Notes: generated by a model not told the origin, from the letters alone. Shown: positions 49,954-61,438, numbered from the stretch's first letter. The stretch: DNA of 64,000 nucleotides from Deltaproteobacteria bacterium GWC2_55_46 (GCA_001595385.3 LVEI03000001.1:1703501-1767500), one strand, 5' to 3'. Translations and numbers: made by a program.

Positions 49954-51027
49954 ATGCTCTATTATTTTCTTTACCCGCTGGCGAAGTACTATACGATATT
50001 CAACCTGTTCCAGTACATCACGTTCAGGACGATATACGCGGCCATAACCGCGCTCGTCCTGAGCTTCGTCGTAGGCCCTTATCTTATAGAGAAGCTCCGC
50101 GCCCTCAAGGTCGGCGAGGTCGTAAGGGATTGCGGGCCGTCAAACCACCAGAGCAAGGCCGGTACTCCCACGATGGGCGGGGCGATAATACTCCTGGTGG
50201 TGGTCACATCCGTACTCCTCTGGGGCAATATCACAAACGAGTATATATGGCTCCTGACGTTCGTGACCCTCGGCATGGGAGCCATAGGTTTTGTGGACGA
50301 CTACAGCAAGGTCGTCCAGAAAAAGAAGGGCGGCATGAGGGCCAGGACCAAATTCAGCCTTCAGGTCCTCGTTGCGCTCGTGGCCGCGCTCTTTCTGTAC
50401 TATAACGGGGCGGATACCGTCGTATCGGTGCCTTTCCTCAAGGACACGGCCATAGACCTGAAGGCGTTGTACATCCCGTTCGTGGTCTTCGTCATCGTCG
50501 GCACATCGAACGCGGTGAACCTGACCGACGGATTGGACGGGTTGGCCATAGGTCCGATGATAATAGCGGCCGCGACCTATATGCTCCTTGCTTACCTTGT
50601 GGGACATGTGAAGATAGCGAACTACCTCCATATAATGTACGTTCCCAAGGCCGGAGAGCTGACGGTATTCGCCGGGGCGATGGTCGGGGCCTCCCTGGGT
50701 TTTCTCTGGTTCAACTCCTACCCGGCGCAGGTCTTCATGGGAGACGTCGGGTCGCTTTCGCTCGGGGGCGCGCTCGGGACGCTCGCGGTCATCACAAAAA
50801 ACGAGATACTGCTCCTCCTTGTGGGGGGCATCTTCGTGGTCGAGGCGCTTTCGGTCATCTTCCAGGTGGGCTCTTTCAAGCTCACCGGTAAAAGGGTCTT
50901 CGCCATGGCCCCGATACACCACCATTACGAGCTTAAGGGCTGGCCTGAGCCGAAGATAATAGTAAGGTTCTGGATAATATCGATAATACTCGCCCTGGTG
51001 GCGATAAGCACGCTGAAGATCAGATGA
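49954..51027 (+). CDS. mraY: Phospho-MurNAc-pentapeptide translocase MraY
   Basis: A 357-residue membrane protein with ten helices. Catalytic motifs are VDDYSK (about residue 113), the loop [16 protein letters not shown], and the final [15 protein letters not shown]. It transfers phospho-MurNAc-pentapeptide to undecaprenyl phosphate, giving lipid I. The N-terminal segment [20 protein letters not shown] and GTPTMGG are standard. It overlaps murD by four bases. Confidence 0.97.
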   Translation: MLYYFLYPLAKYYTIFNLFQYITFRTIYAAITALVLSFVVGPYLIEKLRALKVGEVVRDCGPSNHQSKAGTPTMGGAIILLVVVTSVLLWGNITNEYIWLLTFVTLGMGAIGFVDDYSKVVQKKKGGMRARTKFSLQVLVALVAALFLYYNGADTVVSVPFLKDTAIDLKALYIPFVVFVIVGTSNAVNLTDGLDGLAIGPMIIAAATYMLLAYLVGHVKIANYLHIMYVPKAGELTVFAGAMVGASLGFLWFNSYPAQVFMGDVGSLSLGGALGTLAVITKNEILLLLVGGIFVVEALSVIFQVGSFKLTGKRVFAMAPIHHHYELKGWPEPKIIVRFWIISIILALVAISTLKIR

Positions 51028-52415
51028 TACAGGGCGCGGTCAAAAAAGGTGATTGCCTTCTCGCCGCGAAGGCGGCCCTCAAGGGGAAGAGCGCGGTAGC
51101 GATAGGCCTCGGCGCGACCGGCATCTCGGTTGCGAGGTTCCTCCATAAATGCGGCGCGAAGGTCGTTGCGACAGATTTCAAGGAGGCTGCAGCGATACCG
51201 GGCGTTCAATCGCTTGCTTCGATAGGCGTTGAGGTCAAGGCCGGCGGGCATTCAGGGGTGAGCCTTAAAGGGGTAGAGCTCGTTGTCGTAAGCCCCGGCG
51301 TGCCGTATGACCTGCCCTTCTTAAACGATGCCAGGGTAGCTGGAGCGGAGGTCATAAGCGAGATAGAGCTCGCGTGGCGGTTTATAGACGCCCCCGTGCT
51401 CGCCATCGCCGGGACGAACGGCAAGACGACCACTACCACCCTTCTTGGCGAGGTATTGAAGGAGGCTGGCTTTAATGTCTTTGTCGGCGGCAACATAGGC
51501 ACCCCGGCTGTCGAATATGTGGAGGAAGGCGGCGGCGCGGACCTGTGCGTCCTTGAGATATCGAGCTTTCACCTTGAGACGACAAGATATTTCAACCCCC
51601 ATGTCGGGGTGCTGCTCAACATCACCGAGGACCATCTCGACAGGTACAGGGATTTTGAACATTACGCCGCAACGAAGCTCAGGCTCTTCGAGAACCAGGC
51701 CGAAGGGGACTTCGCGGTCATCAACGTGAACGACCCGGAGATAGCGAAGAGGACGGCCTCCATAGGCAGGGGAAGGGTAGTGCCCTTCACGGTCGAAGGG
51801 CGTCTAAAAGAGGGGCTTTTCATGGAAGACGGGTCGATTGTGCACCTCTTTGAAGGCTTGAGAGAAGAATACCCGGTCGAGGGGATAAGGCTCAAGGGGC
51901 TGCATAACATCGAAAACGTCATGGCTGTTATAGCGGCCGCGCGGCGCGCAGGCGCGACAAAAGAGGTAATATCGAAGACCCTTTCAGGCTTTTCAGGCCT
52001 CCACCACCGGATGGAGTTCGTAAGGGAGCTTGACGGGGTCACATACATAGACGACTCCAAGGGCACGAACATAGGAGCCCTCATGATGGCGTTGAGGGGG
52101 ATTCACGGAAAGGTCGTCCTCATAGCCGGCGGCGTGGACAAGGGCGGCGATTACAGGGCTCTCTCGGAGCTTGTAAAAGAGAAGGTGAGGCTCATGGTCC
52201 TTCTCGGCGAGGCCAGGTTCAAGATAAACGAGGCCCTTGGGGGGCTGACCGGTTCGGTCATCGCCGGATCGTTCGAAGAGGCCGTTAGTATCGCGCGCGA
52301 GGGAGCGCAAAATGGCGACACCGTCCTTCTCTGCCCTGCGTGCTCGAGCTTTGACATGTTCAGGAACTACAAGGAAAGAGGCGAGAGGTTCAAGGCTTTA
52401 GTGGAGGCCCTTTGA
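51024..52415 (+). CDS. murD: UDP-MurNAc-L-Ala:D-Glu ligase MurD
   Basis: A 463-residue Mur ligase. It has an N-terminal UDP-binding Rossmann part ([20 protein letters not shown]), the ATP loop [13 protein letters not shown] near residue 133, and the C-terminal [17 protein letters not shown]. It adds D-glutamate to UDP-MurNAc-L-Ala. The ATG start overlaps the mraY stop. The first 16 residues extend a little beyond the usual start but no better ribosome binding site was seen. Confidence 0.95.
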   Translation: MIQGAVKKGDCLLAAKAALKGKSAVAIGLGATGISVARFLHKCGAKVVATDFKEAAAIPGVQSLASIGVEVKAGGHSGVSLKGVELVVVSPGVPYDLPFLNDARVAGAEVISEIELAWRFIDAPVLAIAGTNGKTTTTTLLGEVLKEAGFNVFVGGNIGTPAVEYVEEGGGADLCVLEISSFHLETTRYFNPHVGVLLNITEDHLDRYRDFEHYAATKLRLFENQAEGDFAVINVNDPEIAKRTASIGRGRVVPFTVEGRLKEGLFMEDGSIVHLFEGLREEYPVEGIRLKGLHNIENVMAVIAAARRAGATKEVISKTLSGFSGLHHRMEFVRELDGVTYIDDSKGTNIGALMMALRGIHGKVVLIAGGVDKGGDYRALSELVKEKVRLMVLLGEARFKINEALGGLTGSVIAGSFEEAVSIAREGAQNGDTVLLCPACSSFDMFRNYKERGERFKALVEAL

Positions 52416-53512
52416 TAAAGTTCAAGGACACAGACAGGCTCCTTATAATTTCGACCCTCCTTCTGGTAGTCCTCGGCGTCGTCATGGTCTACTCGACGAG
52501 CTATGTCGTTGCCATGAAGCGCTTCGGCGACGAGTACTTCTTCGTGAAAAAGCACCTGACCTACGCCCTTGCCGGCGTGGTCATGATGATAATATCGTCA
52601 AGGCTCCCTTATGAGTTCTACAGGAAGATGGCCTACCCGATACTGATAGTGGCGGCCCTCTTCCTCATCTGCATATACATACCCGGCATAGGATTTACCG
52701 CGGGCGGGGCTCGCAGATGGATAAGGCTTGGGCCGATCGCTTTCCAGCCTTCTGAGCCGGCCAAGCTCGCCGTCATCTTCTTCCTCGCCTACTCGCTTGC
52801 CGTAAAGAGGGACAAGATAAAGACATTCTCGCCGGGCTTTCTCCCGAATATCGTGATACCCGGCGTGATAATCGGCCTTATCATGTTCGAGACCGACCTC
52901 GGCACCTCGCTCGCCCTGGCAGCGATCGTATTCCTTATGAACTTTTCGGCGGGCGTGAGGAAGAGATACCTTTTCGGCTCGCTCGCGCTCCTTGGCATGG
53001 GCCTGTGGTTCGTGGTCCATAACTTCAGCTACATGATGGACCGCATACTCATATTCCTCGACCCATGGAAAGACCCGGAAGGCAAGGGCTTCCAGATGGT
53101 ACAGTCCTTCCTGGCATTCGGCTCCGGGGGTATATCCGGCGTCGGCCTGGGAGAGGGCAGGCAGAAGCTCTTCTTTCTGCCGGAGGCGCACACGGATTTC
53201 ATACTCTCCGTCATAGGAGAGGAGCTGGGGCTTATCGGTGTGGCGGGCGTCATCGCCTTCTACGTGCTCTTCCTCGTCTGCGGCGTGAAGGTCGCCCTCA
53301 AGGCAAGGGACCTGCATGGCCAGTACCTGGCTCTCGGCCTTACCTTCATGATAGTCATGCAGGCCGCGATGAATATGGCGGTGGTGATGGGGCTTCTGCC
53401 CCCCAAGGGGCTTCCCCTGCCGTTCATAAGCTATGGGGGGACAGCCCTGATGGTGAACATGATCGCGGTCGGGATACTCTTGAACATCTACATCAGGGAA
53501 AACGAGGCCTGA
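52412..53512 (+). CDS. ftsW: Septal glycan polymerase FtsW
   Basis: A 366-residue SEDS-family membrane protein with about ten helices. Key segments are GVVMVYSTSYVVAMKRFGDE, WIRLGPIAFQPSEPAKLAVI, and GLLPPKGLPLPFISYGGTAL, which are diagnostic. It polymerises septal peptidoglycan with FtsI. It starts with TTG and overlaps the murD stop by four bases; GGAGG lies five bases upstream. Confidence 0.96.
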   Translation: MIKFKDTDRLLIISTLLLVVLGVVMVYSTSYVVAMKRFGDEYFFVKKHLTYALAGVVMMIISSRLPYEFYRKMAYPILIVAALFLICIYIPGIGFTAGGARRWIRLGPIAFQPSEPAKLAVIFFLAYSLAVKRDKIKTFSPGFLPNIVIPGVIIGLIMFETDLGTSLALAAIVFLMNFSAGVRKRYLFGSLALLGMGLWFVVHNFSYMMDRILIFLDPWKDPEGKGFQMVQSFLAFGSGGISGVGLGEGRQKLFFLPEAHTDFILSVIGEELGLIGVAGVIAFYVLFLVCGVKVALKARDLHGQYLALGLTFMIVMQAAMNMAVVMGLLPPKGLPLPFISYGGTALMVNMIAVGILLNIYIRENEA

Positions 53513-53541
53513 GAAGGCTTTCGGGACAGTAATGGCGGGCT

Positions 53542-54642
53542 GTGGGAGACGCGGAAAAAAAACTTAAGCTTGTATTTGCCGGAGGGGGTACGGGAGGGCA
53601 TCTGTTCCCGGCTATCGCCCTCGCCGAGGAGTTCAGGCGTAAAGACCCCGGTGTTGAAGTCGCCTTCGTGGGCGGCAAGGGCGGCCTTGAGGAGAAGGTG
53701 GTCCCGAAGTACGGGTATCCGATCAGGGTCTTCAACGTAGAGGGCATAAAAAGAAGGCGCGGCCTTGAAAGGATAAGGGCCATCGCAAAGGCCGTAAAGT
53801 CGACGATTGAGGCCCTTCAATACTTGAGGTCAATGCGTCCCGACGGGGTCATCGGAAGCGGCAGCTACTCTTCAGCCCCGGTAGTCACCGCCGCGAGGCT
53901 CTTGGGGATCAAGACCGCGATATTGGAGCAGAACGCCCTGCCTGGGCTTACCAACAGGCTCCTCGGCAGGTTCGTGGACAGGGTCTATATCTCCTTTGAG
54001 GAATCCAGGCGGTTCTTCCCCGGCGGGCGGACGATACTGAGCGGCAACCCGGTCAGAAGGGAGATCATAAGGAAGATCGAGGACGGGAGGGTGGCTGAGA
54101 AGTTCACCATCCTGGTCTTCGGCGGAAGCCAGGGCGCAACCGCCATAAACGCCGCCTTCCTGGACGCCATAGAGTTTCTGACCGAGATATGGAGCGGCCT
54201 GAGGGTGATGCACCAGACCGGCAGCGAAGGGTACGAGATGGTCTGCGCGGCATACAGGAGGAAGAACCTTAAGGTCGAGGTCTTCAAGTTCATAGAGGAC
54301 ATGGGCGCTGCGTACAGCTCTGCCGACCTTGTCGTATGCAGGGCGGGGGCAACATCCCTTGCCGAGATAACCGCGGCGGGACTGCCGGCCATACTGATAC
54401 CGTACCCGTTCGCCTCGGACGACCATCAGACCGTCAACGCCAGGTGCCTTGAGAAGGCAGGCGCCGCGGTGATGATAAAGCAGGACAAGCTTACGGGGGC
54501 GGCCCTGGCCGAGTCCGTAAGGAGACTTTACGAGAACAGGCAGGCCTTGAGGCTCATGCGGGATAAATCCAAGGCCATGGGCAGGCCGAGAGCGGCCCAG
54601 GAGATAGCTGAGAACTTCTCCGGGACCCTACATAAGAGGTGA
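53542..54642 (+). CDS. murG: UDP-GlcNAc:lipid I transferase MurG
   Basis: A 366-residue GT28 protein. The N-terminal loop [35 protein letters not shown], and the C-terminal donor site [20 protein letters not shown] followed by [14 protein letters not shown] identify MurG. It makes lipid II at the inner face of the membrane. A GTG start is used; it lies 29 bases after ftsW. Confidence 0.96.
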   Translation: MGDAEKKLKLVFAGGGTGGHLFPAIALAEEFRRKDPGVEVAFVGGKGGLEEKVVPKYGYPIRVFNVEGIKRRRGLERIRAIAKAVKSTIEALQYLRSMRPDGVIGSGSYSSAPVVTAARLLGIKTAILEQNALPGLTNRLLGRFVDRVYISFEESRRFFPGGRTILSGNPVRREIIRKIEDGRVAEKFTILVFGGSQGATAINAAFLDAIEFLTEIWSGLRVMHQTGSEGYEMVCAAYRRKNLKVEVFKFIEDMGAAYSSADLVVCRAGATSLAEITAAGLPAILIPYPFASDDHQTVNARCLEKAGAAVMIKQDKLTGAALAESVRRLYENRQALRLMRDKSKAMGRPRAAQEIAENFSGTLHKR

Positions 54643-54646
54643 TCGA

Positions 54647-56032
54647 GTGTACAGAGGCAGGATAAAGAAGATACATTTCGTCGGCGTGGGCGGCAGCGGC
54701 ATGAACGGCATAGCCGAGGTCCTCGTCAACATGGGGTACAAGGTGACCGGCTCTGACCTCGCGGACGGCGAGACAACGAAGAGGCTCCGCGGCCTGGGGG
54801 TCACGATATTCACGGGCCACAGGGAGGAGAACGTCATCGGCGCGGACTGCGTCGTCTACTCGTCGGCGGTCAAGAAGGAGAACCCTGAGATAAAAGAGGC
54901 GACCTCGCGCCAGATACCCATCATACCGAGGGCCGAGATGCTCGCCGAGCTTATGAGGATGAAGTACGGGATCGCCATCGCCGGGACGCACGGCAAGACC
55001 ACGACGACGTCGATGGTGTCGATGATACTCGCCGCGGCGAACATGGACCCGACCATCGTGACCGGAGGCAAGCTCAACAGCCTTGGCGCGAACGCGAAGC
55101 TCGGGGGCGGGGACTTCCTCGTGGCAGAGGCCGACGAAAGCGACGGCAGTTTCCTGAAGCTCTCCCCAACGATAGCCGTCGTGACGAACATAGACCGGGA
55201 GCACATGGACCATTACAGCGACATGGAAGAGGTAAAGGGCGCGTTCCTTGATTTTATGAACAAGGTCCCGTTCTACGGCTGCGCCGTCATATGCCTCGAC
55301 CACCCTGTCATACAGGGGCTCATACCGAAGATAACGAGGAGGTTCAGCTCATACGGCTTCACCGCCCAGGCCGACTTCCACGCAAGGAAGATAACGCACG
55401 ACGGCATGAAGACCTCATTCGAGGTCTGGCATGAGAACAGGTGCCTGGGCTCCGTGACGCTTAACCTCCCCGGAGAGCACAACGTCTACAACTCGCTTGC
55501 CGCCATAACCGTAGGCAGGGAGCTTGAGATACCTTTCGACAGGATAAAGGCGGGGCTCGAAGGCTTCACCGGGGTAGAGCGCCGCTTCCATGTGAGGGGA
55601 GAGGCCGGCGGTATTACGGTCGTCGACGACTACGGCCACCACCCGGAGGAGATAAAGGCGGTATTGAGGGCGGCCAGGAAGGGCTGGCCGAACAGGATCG
55701 TAGCGGTCTTCCAGCCGCACAGGTACTCGAGGACGAAGGACCTCTTCAACGAGTTCCTCTCCGCCTTCAACGACGCCGACAAGCTCATACTGACTGAAGT
55801 CTACGCCGCCGGCGAGGAAAAGATCGAGGGGGCCTCCGGCGAGGCGCTCTACAAGGGCATCAAGGGGTACGGGCACAAGGACGTCGCCTATGTGCCTGAG
55901 ACGAGCAAGATCCCGTCTTATCTCGAGAGCATCGTCCAGCCTGGCGACATCGTGATAACGCTCGGCGCCGGGGACGTCTGGAAGGCCGGGGTCATGTTCG
56001 TGGAATCCTTGAAGAGCAGGGCAGGGGCTTAA
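54647..56032 (+). CDS. murC: UDP-MurNAc:L-Ala ligase MurC
   Basis: A 461-residue Mur ligase with an N-terminal Rossmann motif ([20 protein letters not shown]), the ATP loop [14 protein letters not shown] near residue 112, [12 protein letters not shown], and [16 protein letters not shown]. It adds L-alanine to UDP-MurNAc, the first step of the peptide stem. A GTG start lies four bases after murG, and murB follows after eight bases. Confidence 0.96.
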   Translation: MYRGRIKKIHFVGVGGSGMNGIAEVLVNMGYKVTGSDLADGETTKRLRGLGVTIFTGHREENVIGADCVVYSSAVKKENPEIKEATSRQIPIIPRAEMLAELMRMKYGIAIAGTHGKTTTTSMVSMILAAANMDPTIVTGGKLNSLGANAKLGGGDFLVAEADESDGSFLKLSPTIAVVTNIDREHMDHYSDMEEVKGAFLDFMNKVPFYGCAVICLDHPVIQGLIPKITRRFSSYGFTAQADFHARKITHDGMKTSFEVWHENRCLGSVTLNLPGEHNVYNSLAAITVGRELEIPFDRIKAGLEGFTGVERRFHVRGEAGGITVVDDYGHHPEEIKAVLRAARKGWPNRIVAVFQPHRYSRTKDLFNEFLSAFNDADKLILTEVYAAGEEKIEGASGEALYKGIKGYGHKDVAYVPETSKIPSYLESIVQPGDIVITLGAGDVWKAGVMFVESLKSRAGA

Positions 56033-56040
56033 ACACTTAA

Positions 56041-56982
56041 GTGATAATGGGCATGCGCAAGGGAGAAGAGAAGGCTTCGATGCAGTATTCGCTATTTTTC
56101 ATACAGCGCTTCAAGGGCAAGGTGCTCTTTAACGTGCCAATGAGCGAGCACACATCCTTCAGGATCGGCGGCCCGGCTGACGTAATGGCCTTCCCCAAGG
56201 ACGAGGGCGACCTTAAGGACCTGATCGCCTTCGCGGAGTCGAAGGGCTTCCCCTTTCACGTGCTTGGCGCGGGGACGAACCTCCTTGTGAGGGACGGGGG
56301 CGTAAGGGGCATCGTCGTCAATATCTGCGAGGGCTTTAAAGATATCAGCTGGCTTGAGGGCGGCAAGGCCACGGTGGGCGCAGGCGTTAAGCTTATAGAG
56401 CTTGTAAACCAGTCGAGGGACAGGGGGCTTTCGGGCCTTGAGTTCGCTGTGAGCATACCGGGGACCGTGGGCGGCGCGGTCATAATGAATGCCGGCGCCT
56501 ACGGCGGAGAAATGAAGGATATCGTCGAAGGGGTCGAGATAATAGGGCGCAAGGGGCACAAGGGCTTCATACCCAAGAGCGAGCTCAACTTCTCGTACAG
56601 GAGGGCGGAGCTTCCGAAAGGCGCGATCGTCACCAGGGCGCACATGCGCTTTAGCGAAAAGGACGCCGAGGATATAAAGGAACGCATGAGGGAGTTCAGG
56701 GAAAAAAGAAAGGCGACGAGCGCCATCCCGTTCCCGAACGCGGGCTCCATATTCAAGAACCCCGAAGGCAAGGTGGCGGGAAGGCTCATAGACGAGGCAG
56801 GGCTCAAGGGCGAGCGCTCGGGCGGGGCCCAGGTCTCGGAGACGCATGCCAACTACATAGTGAACACGGGCGGGGCGAAGGCAAAGGACGTGCTCGCCCT
56901 CATGGCCCTCATAAGGGACAGGATCTATAGCCTCAAGGGCATAGTCCTTGAGCCTGAGATAAAGGTGATAGGAGAGGATTAG
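56041..56982 (+). CDS. murB: UDP-N-acetylenolpyruvoylglucosamine reductase MurB
   Basis: A 313-residue FAD enzyme. The FAD-binding half has EHTSFRIGGPADVM, LGAGTNLLVRDGGVRGIV, and GLEFAVSIPGTVGGAVIMNAG. The C-terminal part has PFPNAGSIFKNPEGK, with the catalytic serine. The short form lacking the tyrosine loop is type II MurB. The start is either the GTG at 56041 or the ATG codons a few bases on. Confidence 0.95.
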   Translation: MIMGMRKGEEKASMQYSLFFIQRFKGKVLFNVPMSEHTSFRIGGPADVMAFPKDEGDLKDLIAFAESKGFPFHVLGAGTNLLVRDGGVRGIVVNICEGFKDISWLEGGKATVGAGVKLIELVNQSRDRGLSGLEFAVSIPGTVGGAVIMNAGAYGGEMKDIVEGVEIIGRKGHKGFIPKSELNFSYRRAELPKGAIVTRAHMRFSEKDAEDIKERMREFREKRKATSAIPFPNAGSIFKNPEGKVAGRLIDEAGLKGERSGGAQVSETHANYIVNTGGAKAKDVLALMALIRDRIYSLKGIVLEPEIKVIGED

Positions 56983-56986
56983 GATA

Positions 56987-57901
56987 TTGACGAAAGCTGC
57001 TTTAAGGAAGAAAAGGATAGGCGTGCTGATGGGCGGCCTCTCCGAGGAAAGGGAGATATCTCTCAAGACCGGCATGGCGATACTCGCGTCTCTCCGGGTA
57101 AAGGGCTATAAGGCCGTCGCGATAGACGCCGGCAGGGACCTTGCAACGGCATTGAGGAAGAAAAGAGTAGAGGTGGCCTTCCTCGCGCTCCACGGCAGGT
57201 ACGGCGAGGACGGCTGCGTGCAGGGCCTCCTTGAGGTCATGGGCATACCCTACACGGGCTCAGGCGTCAAGGCATCGGCCATGGCGATGGACAAGGCGAC
57301 AGCCAAGAAGGTGATGCTGTGCCACGGTGTCTCCACCCCGCCGTCGTGCGCATATGGTGAGAAAAAGGGGATGACGATCAAGCCGCCGCTCGTCGTAAAG
57401 CCCGCATCCCAGGGCTCGGCAATAGGCGTGAGCATAGTTAAAAAGAGCTCCGGGATAAAACGGGCGGTCGAGGGCGCGATGAGATTCGGCGGCGGAGTGC
57501 TCATCGAGAAGTTCATAGAGGGCAGGGAGCTTACGGTATCCATACTCGACGGCAGGGCCCTGCCGACTATAGAGATAAGGCCCAAGAAGGGCTTTTACGA
57601 TTACACGGCCAAGTACACGAAGGGCGCAACCGACTTTGTCGTCCCCGCGCCCCTTAAAAAATCTGTCGATAACAGGGTTGCAAAGGAGGCCCTTGCCGCC
57701 TACAACGCCCTCGGGTGCAGCGGCGCTGCGAGGGTCGACGTGATGCTCGATAAAAAGGAGACCCCCTACGTGCTCGAGGTCAATACCATCCCGGGCATGA
57801 CTAATTTGAGTCTCTTCCCCCGGGCGGCTGCGGCAGCCGGCATGGATTACCCGGCGCTTGTAGAGGAGATGCTCAAGGGCGCGGGGCTTAATAAGTTCTG
57901 A
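56987..57901 (+). CDS. ddl: D-alanine--D-alanine ligase
   Basis: A 304-residue ATP-grasp enzyme. It opens with IGVLMGGLSEEREISLKTG, followed by LHGRYGEDGCVQGLLEVMGI, PYTGSGVKASAMAMDKATAK, and the C-terminal VLEVNTIPGMTNLSLFPRAA with the metal ligands Glu and Asn. It makes D-Ala-D-Ala for MurF. A TTG start lies four bases after murB. Confidence 0.95.
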   Translation: MTKAALRKKRIGVLMGGLSEEREISLKTGMAILASLRVKGYKAVAIDAGRDLATALRKKRVEVAFLALHGRYGEDGCVQGLLEVMGIPYTGSGVKASAMAMDKATAKKVMLCHGVSTPPSCAYGEKKGMTIKPPLVVKPASQGSAIGVSIVKKSSGIKRAVEGAMRFGGGVLIEKFIEGRELTVSILDGRALPTIEIRPKKGFYDYTAKYTKGATDFVVPAPLKKSVDNRVAKEALAAYNALGCSGAARVDVMLDKKETPYVLEVNTIPGMTNLSLFPRAAAAAGMDYPALVEEMLKGAGLNKF

Positions 57902-57902
57902 C

Positions 57903-58742
57903 ATGATGAAAAGGACGATAAAACCCAAAAAGGCAAACAGGAGGCACAGGGAGCCCTTCAGGCGCCGGGCCTCGAGGTTCTTGGGCTCAACGGCAAAGCT
58001 CCTCGCGTTCGCGCTGCCATTGCCGCTCCTTGCCATCGGGGGCTGGTGGGCGTACGGCCAGATAACGACATCGCCGTACCTTGAGATAGCGAGCATCGGT
58101 GTTTCAGGCGTTGAAAGGGTAGCCAGGGAAGACGTGGTCGAGCTCTCCGGCATCAGGGAGGGGCAGAACATACTGGCCATCTCGAACGATGCCGTCGCCG
58201 CCAGGCTGAAGTCAAACCCGTGGATAGAGTCGGTCGAGGTCGACAGGCACCTGCCCGATACCGTTGAGATTATCGTAAAGGAGCGGCAGCCCTCTGTGCT
58301 CGTGAAGCTTGAAACGCTCTACCTGATGGATGCCCGCGGGGTCATATTTAAAAGGTACTCGGCTGAGGAGGACTCCCTCGACCTGCCTGTGGTGACGGGT
58401 CTGAGCCCCAGGGACCTTGGGAACAGGGGCAGCCGGCTGGAGGGAAGGCTCCTTGAGCTGATATCCGTGTTGACGAAGAGGAACGGGTTCAACATAACGA
58501 AGGTATCGGAGATAAGCGTGGACGCTGACCACGGGCTCTCTGTCTTCACCCTCGAAGAGGGAGTGAGGCTGGACGTTGGGCTCGACGGGTTCGAGGACAA
58601 GCTCGCCTCCTTCGAGAAGATACTCGCGACAAGGGACGGGATACTGCGCGGCATAGAGGCTTTCGACCTCAATGACCATCGCGAGGTCATAGTAAGGTTT
58701 TCTACAGACGTAGTAAAAAAAGGCGGTGATGCGAATGGCTAA
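57903..58742 (+). CDS. ftsQ: Cell division protein FtsQ
   Basis: A 279-residue protein with a basic cytoplasmic N-terminus, one membrane helix at about residues 32-55 (LLAFALPLPLLAIGGWWAYG), a POTRA domain at about 60-130 (YLEIASIGVSGVERVAREDV) and an FtsQ beta domain. It belongs to the FtsQLB divisome complex. It starts one base after ddl and overlaps ftsA by eight bases. Confidence 0.92.
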   Translation: MMKRTIKPKKANRRHREPFRRRASRFLGSTAKLLAFALPLPLLAIGGWWAYGQITTSPYLEIASIGVSGVERVAREDVVELSGIREGQNILAISNDAVAARLKSNPWIESVEVDRHLPDTVEIIVKERQPSVLVKLETLYLMDARGVIFKRYSAEEDSLDLPVVTGLSPRDLGNRGSRLEGRLLELISVLTKRNGFNITKVSEISVDADHGLSVFTLEEGVRLDVGLDGFEDKLASFEKILATRDGILRGIEAFDLNDHREVIVRFSTDVVKKGGDANG

Positions 58743-59964
58743 AAGGGATAACATCATAGTCGGGCTCGACATAGGCACGACCAAGATCTGCGCCATAGTC
58801 GGCGAGAAGACCAGGGACGGGGTAGAGATAATCGGCATAGGCACCCACTCTTCCAGGGGCCTCCGAAAAGGCGTGGTCGTGAACATCGAGAGCACGGTGG
58901 ATTCCATAAGAAAGGCCGTCGAAGAGGCCGAGCTCATGGCGGGCTGCGAGATCAACAGGGTCTACTGCGGCATCGCCGGCAGCCATATACGGGCCTTCAA
59001 CAGCCACGGCGTCATCGCGATAAAGAACAGGGAGATAAACCAGGCCGACATAGACAGGGTAATCGAGGCGGCCCAGGCCGTCGTCATCCCGCCAGACAGG
59101 GAGGTCATACACGTAATACCTCAGGAGTACATCGTCGACGACCAGGAGGGCATTCAGGAGCCCATGGGCATGATAGGCATAAGGCTCGAGGTGAAGGTAC
59201 ATATCGTGACAGCCGCTGTGACCTCCGCGCAGAACATAGTGAAGTGCGCGAACAAGGCGGGCCTGGACGTCGCGGATATCGCGCTCCAGCAGATAGCATC
59301 GAGCGAAGCGGTCCTGAATCCCGATGAGAAGGAAATAGGCGTCGTGCTGGTCGATATAGGCGGCGGAACCACTGATATTGCCCTTTACCACGGAGGCACA
59401 ATAAAGTATACTACGGTAATTTCTTTAGGCGGGAACCAGGTCACAGGGGACATTTCCGTCGGACTTCGCACCACCGCGAGCGAGGCTGAGAAGCTAAAGC
59501 GCGAGAACGGGTGCGCTATGACGGCGATGGTCTCAAGGGACGACTGCATGGAGGTCCAAAGCGTCGGGGGGAACACCTCCAAGACGGTCTCCCGCTACAT
59601 GCTCTGCGAGATAATCGAACCGAGGATAGAGGAGATATTCCAGCTCGTCAAGCGCGAGATCATGAAGTCCGGCTACGAGAACCTGGTCTCCTCTGGAATA
59701 GTCCTTACCGGCGGCACCGCGGCGATGGAAGGCATAACCGAGCTTGCCGAGCAGGTCTTCAACCTCCCGGTGAGGAGGGGGCTCCCGATAGGCATAACCG
59801 GCCTCGTCGATGTAGTCAAGAGCCCGATGTATTCAACCGGCGTAGGGCTCGTCCTTTACGGAGGGAAGAACCTCGACGGCACCAAGTTCCAGAGGGGTAA
59901 CGACAGCACCCTTTTCAACAAGCTTACTTCCAGGATGAAGGGCTGGATGAAAGAGTTCTTCTGA
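58735..59964 (+). CDS. ftsA: Cell division protein FtsA
   Basis: A 409-residue actin-like protein. The phosphate loop is VGLDIGTTKICAIVGEK, and the second is VLVDIGGGTTDIALYHGG. SRGLRKGVVVNIESTVDSIR and the C-terminal amphipathic helix (TSRMKGWMKEFF) anchor FtsZ to the membrane. The ATG at 58735 (MAKRDN) is preferred to the GTG nine bases upstream. Confidence 0.96.
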   Translation: MAKRDNIIVGLDIGTTKICAIVGEKTRDGVEIIGIGTHSSRGLRKGVVVNIESTVDSIRKAVEEAELMAGCEINRVYCGIAGSHIRAFNSHGVIAIKNREINQADIDRVIEAAQAVVIPPDREVIHVIPQEYIVDDQEGIQEPMGMIGIRLEVKVHIVTAAVTSAQNIVKCANKAGLDVADIALQQIASSEAVLNPDEKEIGVVLVDIGGGTTDIALYHGGTIKYTTVISLGGNQVTGDISVGLRTTASEAEKLKRENGCAMTAMVSRDDCMEVQSVGGNTSKTVSRYMLCEIIEPRIEEIFQLVKREIMKSGYENLVSSGIVLTGGTAAMEGITELAEQVFNLPVRRGLPIGITGLVDVVKSPMYSTGVGLVLYGGKNLDGTKFQRGNDSTLFNKLTSRMKGWMKEFF

Positions 59965-60062
59965 CAGGCTGAATAGAAAGTTTATAAGCGAACAGCTAAA
60001 GCGTAAGGCGAAATTTTAAATTCGACAAAACTCGGCGGCGGCTATTACCAAGGAGGTGGACG

Positions 60063-61223
60063 ATGGTGATTGAGATGGACGAGAACTTCAACAGCGGTGC
60101 GAGGCTCAAGGTCATAGGTATCGGGGGCTGCGGCGGAAACGCTGTAAATACCATGATAGAAAGCGGCCTTGACGGGATAGAGTTCATGGCCGCCAACACC
60201 GACAGCCAGGCGCTCGAGAAGTCCCTTGCAGGCATAAGGGTACAGCTCGGGGCCGGACTCACCAAAGGGCTCGGCGCCGGGGCGAACCCGGAGGTCGGCA
60301 GGAACGCGGCCCTTGAGAGCAAGGAGCAGCTCACCGAGGCCATTCGCGGCGCGGACATGGTCTTCGTGACCGCCGGAATGGGCGGCGGCACCGGGACAGG
60401 CGCGGGCCCGGTAGTGGCCGAGGCCGCCAGGGCAGCCGGAGCTCTCGTGGTAGCTGTCGTGACGAAGCCATTCGCCTTCGAAGGCCAGAAGAAGATGAAG
60501 CAGGCCGAAGATGGGCTCAAGAGGCTCCGCGAGGTCGTCGATACCGTCATCACCATCCCCAACCAGAGGCTCCTGTCCATTTCAAGCAAGAACACCTCCC
60601 TTAAGGAGGCCTTCATGAGGGCCGACGAAGTGCTCATGCAGGCCGTAAAGGGCATCTCCGACGTCATCACCATCCCCGGGCTCGTGAACGTGGACTTCGC
60701 CGACGTCCGCACCATCATGTCCGAGATGGGCCAGGCCCTTATGGGCAGCGGCACCGCCAGGGGCGAGAACAGGGCAGCTGAGGCCGCCCGCAAGGCCATC
60801 TCCTCGCCGCTCCTCGAGGACATATCAATAAGCGGAGCCAAAGGCATACTCATCAACATCACCGGCTCCTCCGACATGACCATCCATGACGTGGACGAGG
60901 CCTCAAGCCTCATACACGAGGAGGCCCACGAGGACGCCAATATCATCTTCGGCGCGGTCATAGACGAGTCGATGGGCGAAGAGGTGAGGGTCACCGTCAT
61001 CGCTACGGGCTTCGGCAAGGAAAAGTCCCAGAAAGAGATCATCGCCCCGGCTATGATCATCGAGGAGAACCTCGATGTCCCGACCGTGCTCCGTCGCGGC
61101 ATGGACAGGGGCGGAGAGCTTAAGAGCAACGAGATAAGAAGGCTCGGAAAGCTCGGCGGCTTCAACGTCGACGACGAGGACCTCTATGATACGCCGACCT
61201 TCCTCCGTAAGCAGGCCGACTGA
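60063..61223 (+). CDS. ftsZ: Cell division protein FtsZ
   Basis: A 386-residue tubulin-like GTPase. The GTP-binding signature is [10 protein letters not shown] (Gly107-Gly113 and on). The N-terminal [18 protein letters not shown] and the T7-loop region [11 protein letters not shown] are present. The C-terminal conserved peptide [12 protein letters not shown] binds FtsA. AGGAGGTGG lies just before the ATG. It is the last gene of the dcw cluster. Confidence 0.98.
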   Translation: MVIEMDENFNSGARLKVIGIGGCGGNAVNTMIESGLDGIEFMAANTDSQALEKSLAGIRVQLGAGLTKGLGAGANPEVGRNAALESKEQLTEAIRGADMVFVTAGMGGGTGTGAGPVVAEAARAAGALVVAVVTKPFAFEGQKKMKQAEDGLKRLREVVDTVITIPNQRLLSISSKNTSLKEAFMRADEVLMQAVKGISDVITIPGLVNVDFADVRTIMSEMGQALMGSGTARGENRAAEAARKAISSPLLEDISISGAKGILINITGSSDMTIHDVDEASSLIHEEAHEDANIIFGAVIDESMGEEVRVTVIATGFGKEKSQKEIIAPAMIIEENLDVPTVLRRGMDRGGELKSNEIRRLGKLGGFNVDDEDLYDTPTFLRKQAD

Positions 61224-61302
61224 GGTCTTTGATCTGTTGTTGCCGTAAAGCCGGGCCTGCCATCCGGGCCGGCTTGGGCTGGTTTTCTTAAAGTCGTTTT
61301 GA

Positions 61303-61336
61303 AAAGGGTTTAAGCCCTTTGGGCGGGTGTTTTTTT
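61303..61336 (+). terminator. Probable terminator after ftsZ
   Basis: AAAGGG (61303-61308) pairs with CCCTTT (61315-61320). An alternative short stem GCCC-TTT-GGGC overlaps it. A run of seven T follows at 61330-61336. The gap before the T-run makes this moderate only. Confidence 0.45.
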
Positions 61337-61396
61337 CTTAAGACCATGCCGCCCGGGGGCTTTCGTATTTTTGCTGCCCGGACGACCCCTCCCGCC

Positions 61397-61425
61397 TTGT
61401 AAACCCGTTTATTCTATGGGATAAT
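61397..61425 (+). promoter_or_regulatory. Candidate promoter before the post-ftsZ radical SAM gene
   Basis: TTGTAA (61397-61402), 17 bases, GATAAT (61420-61425). It suggests that the two radical SAM genes have their own transcript. Confidence 0.5.
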
Positions 61426-61438
61426 TTTTCAATGGCCG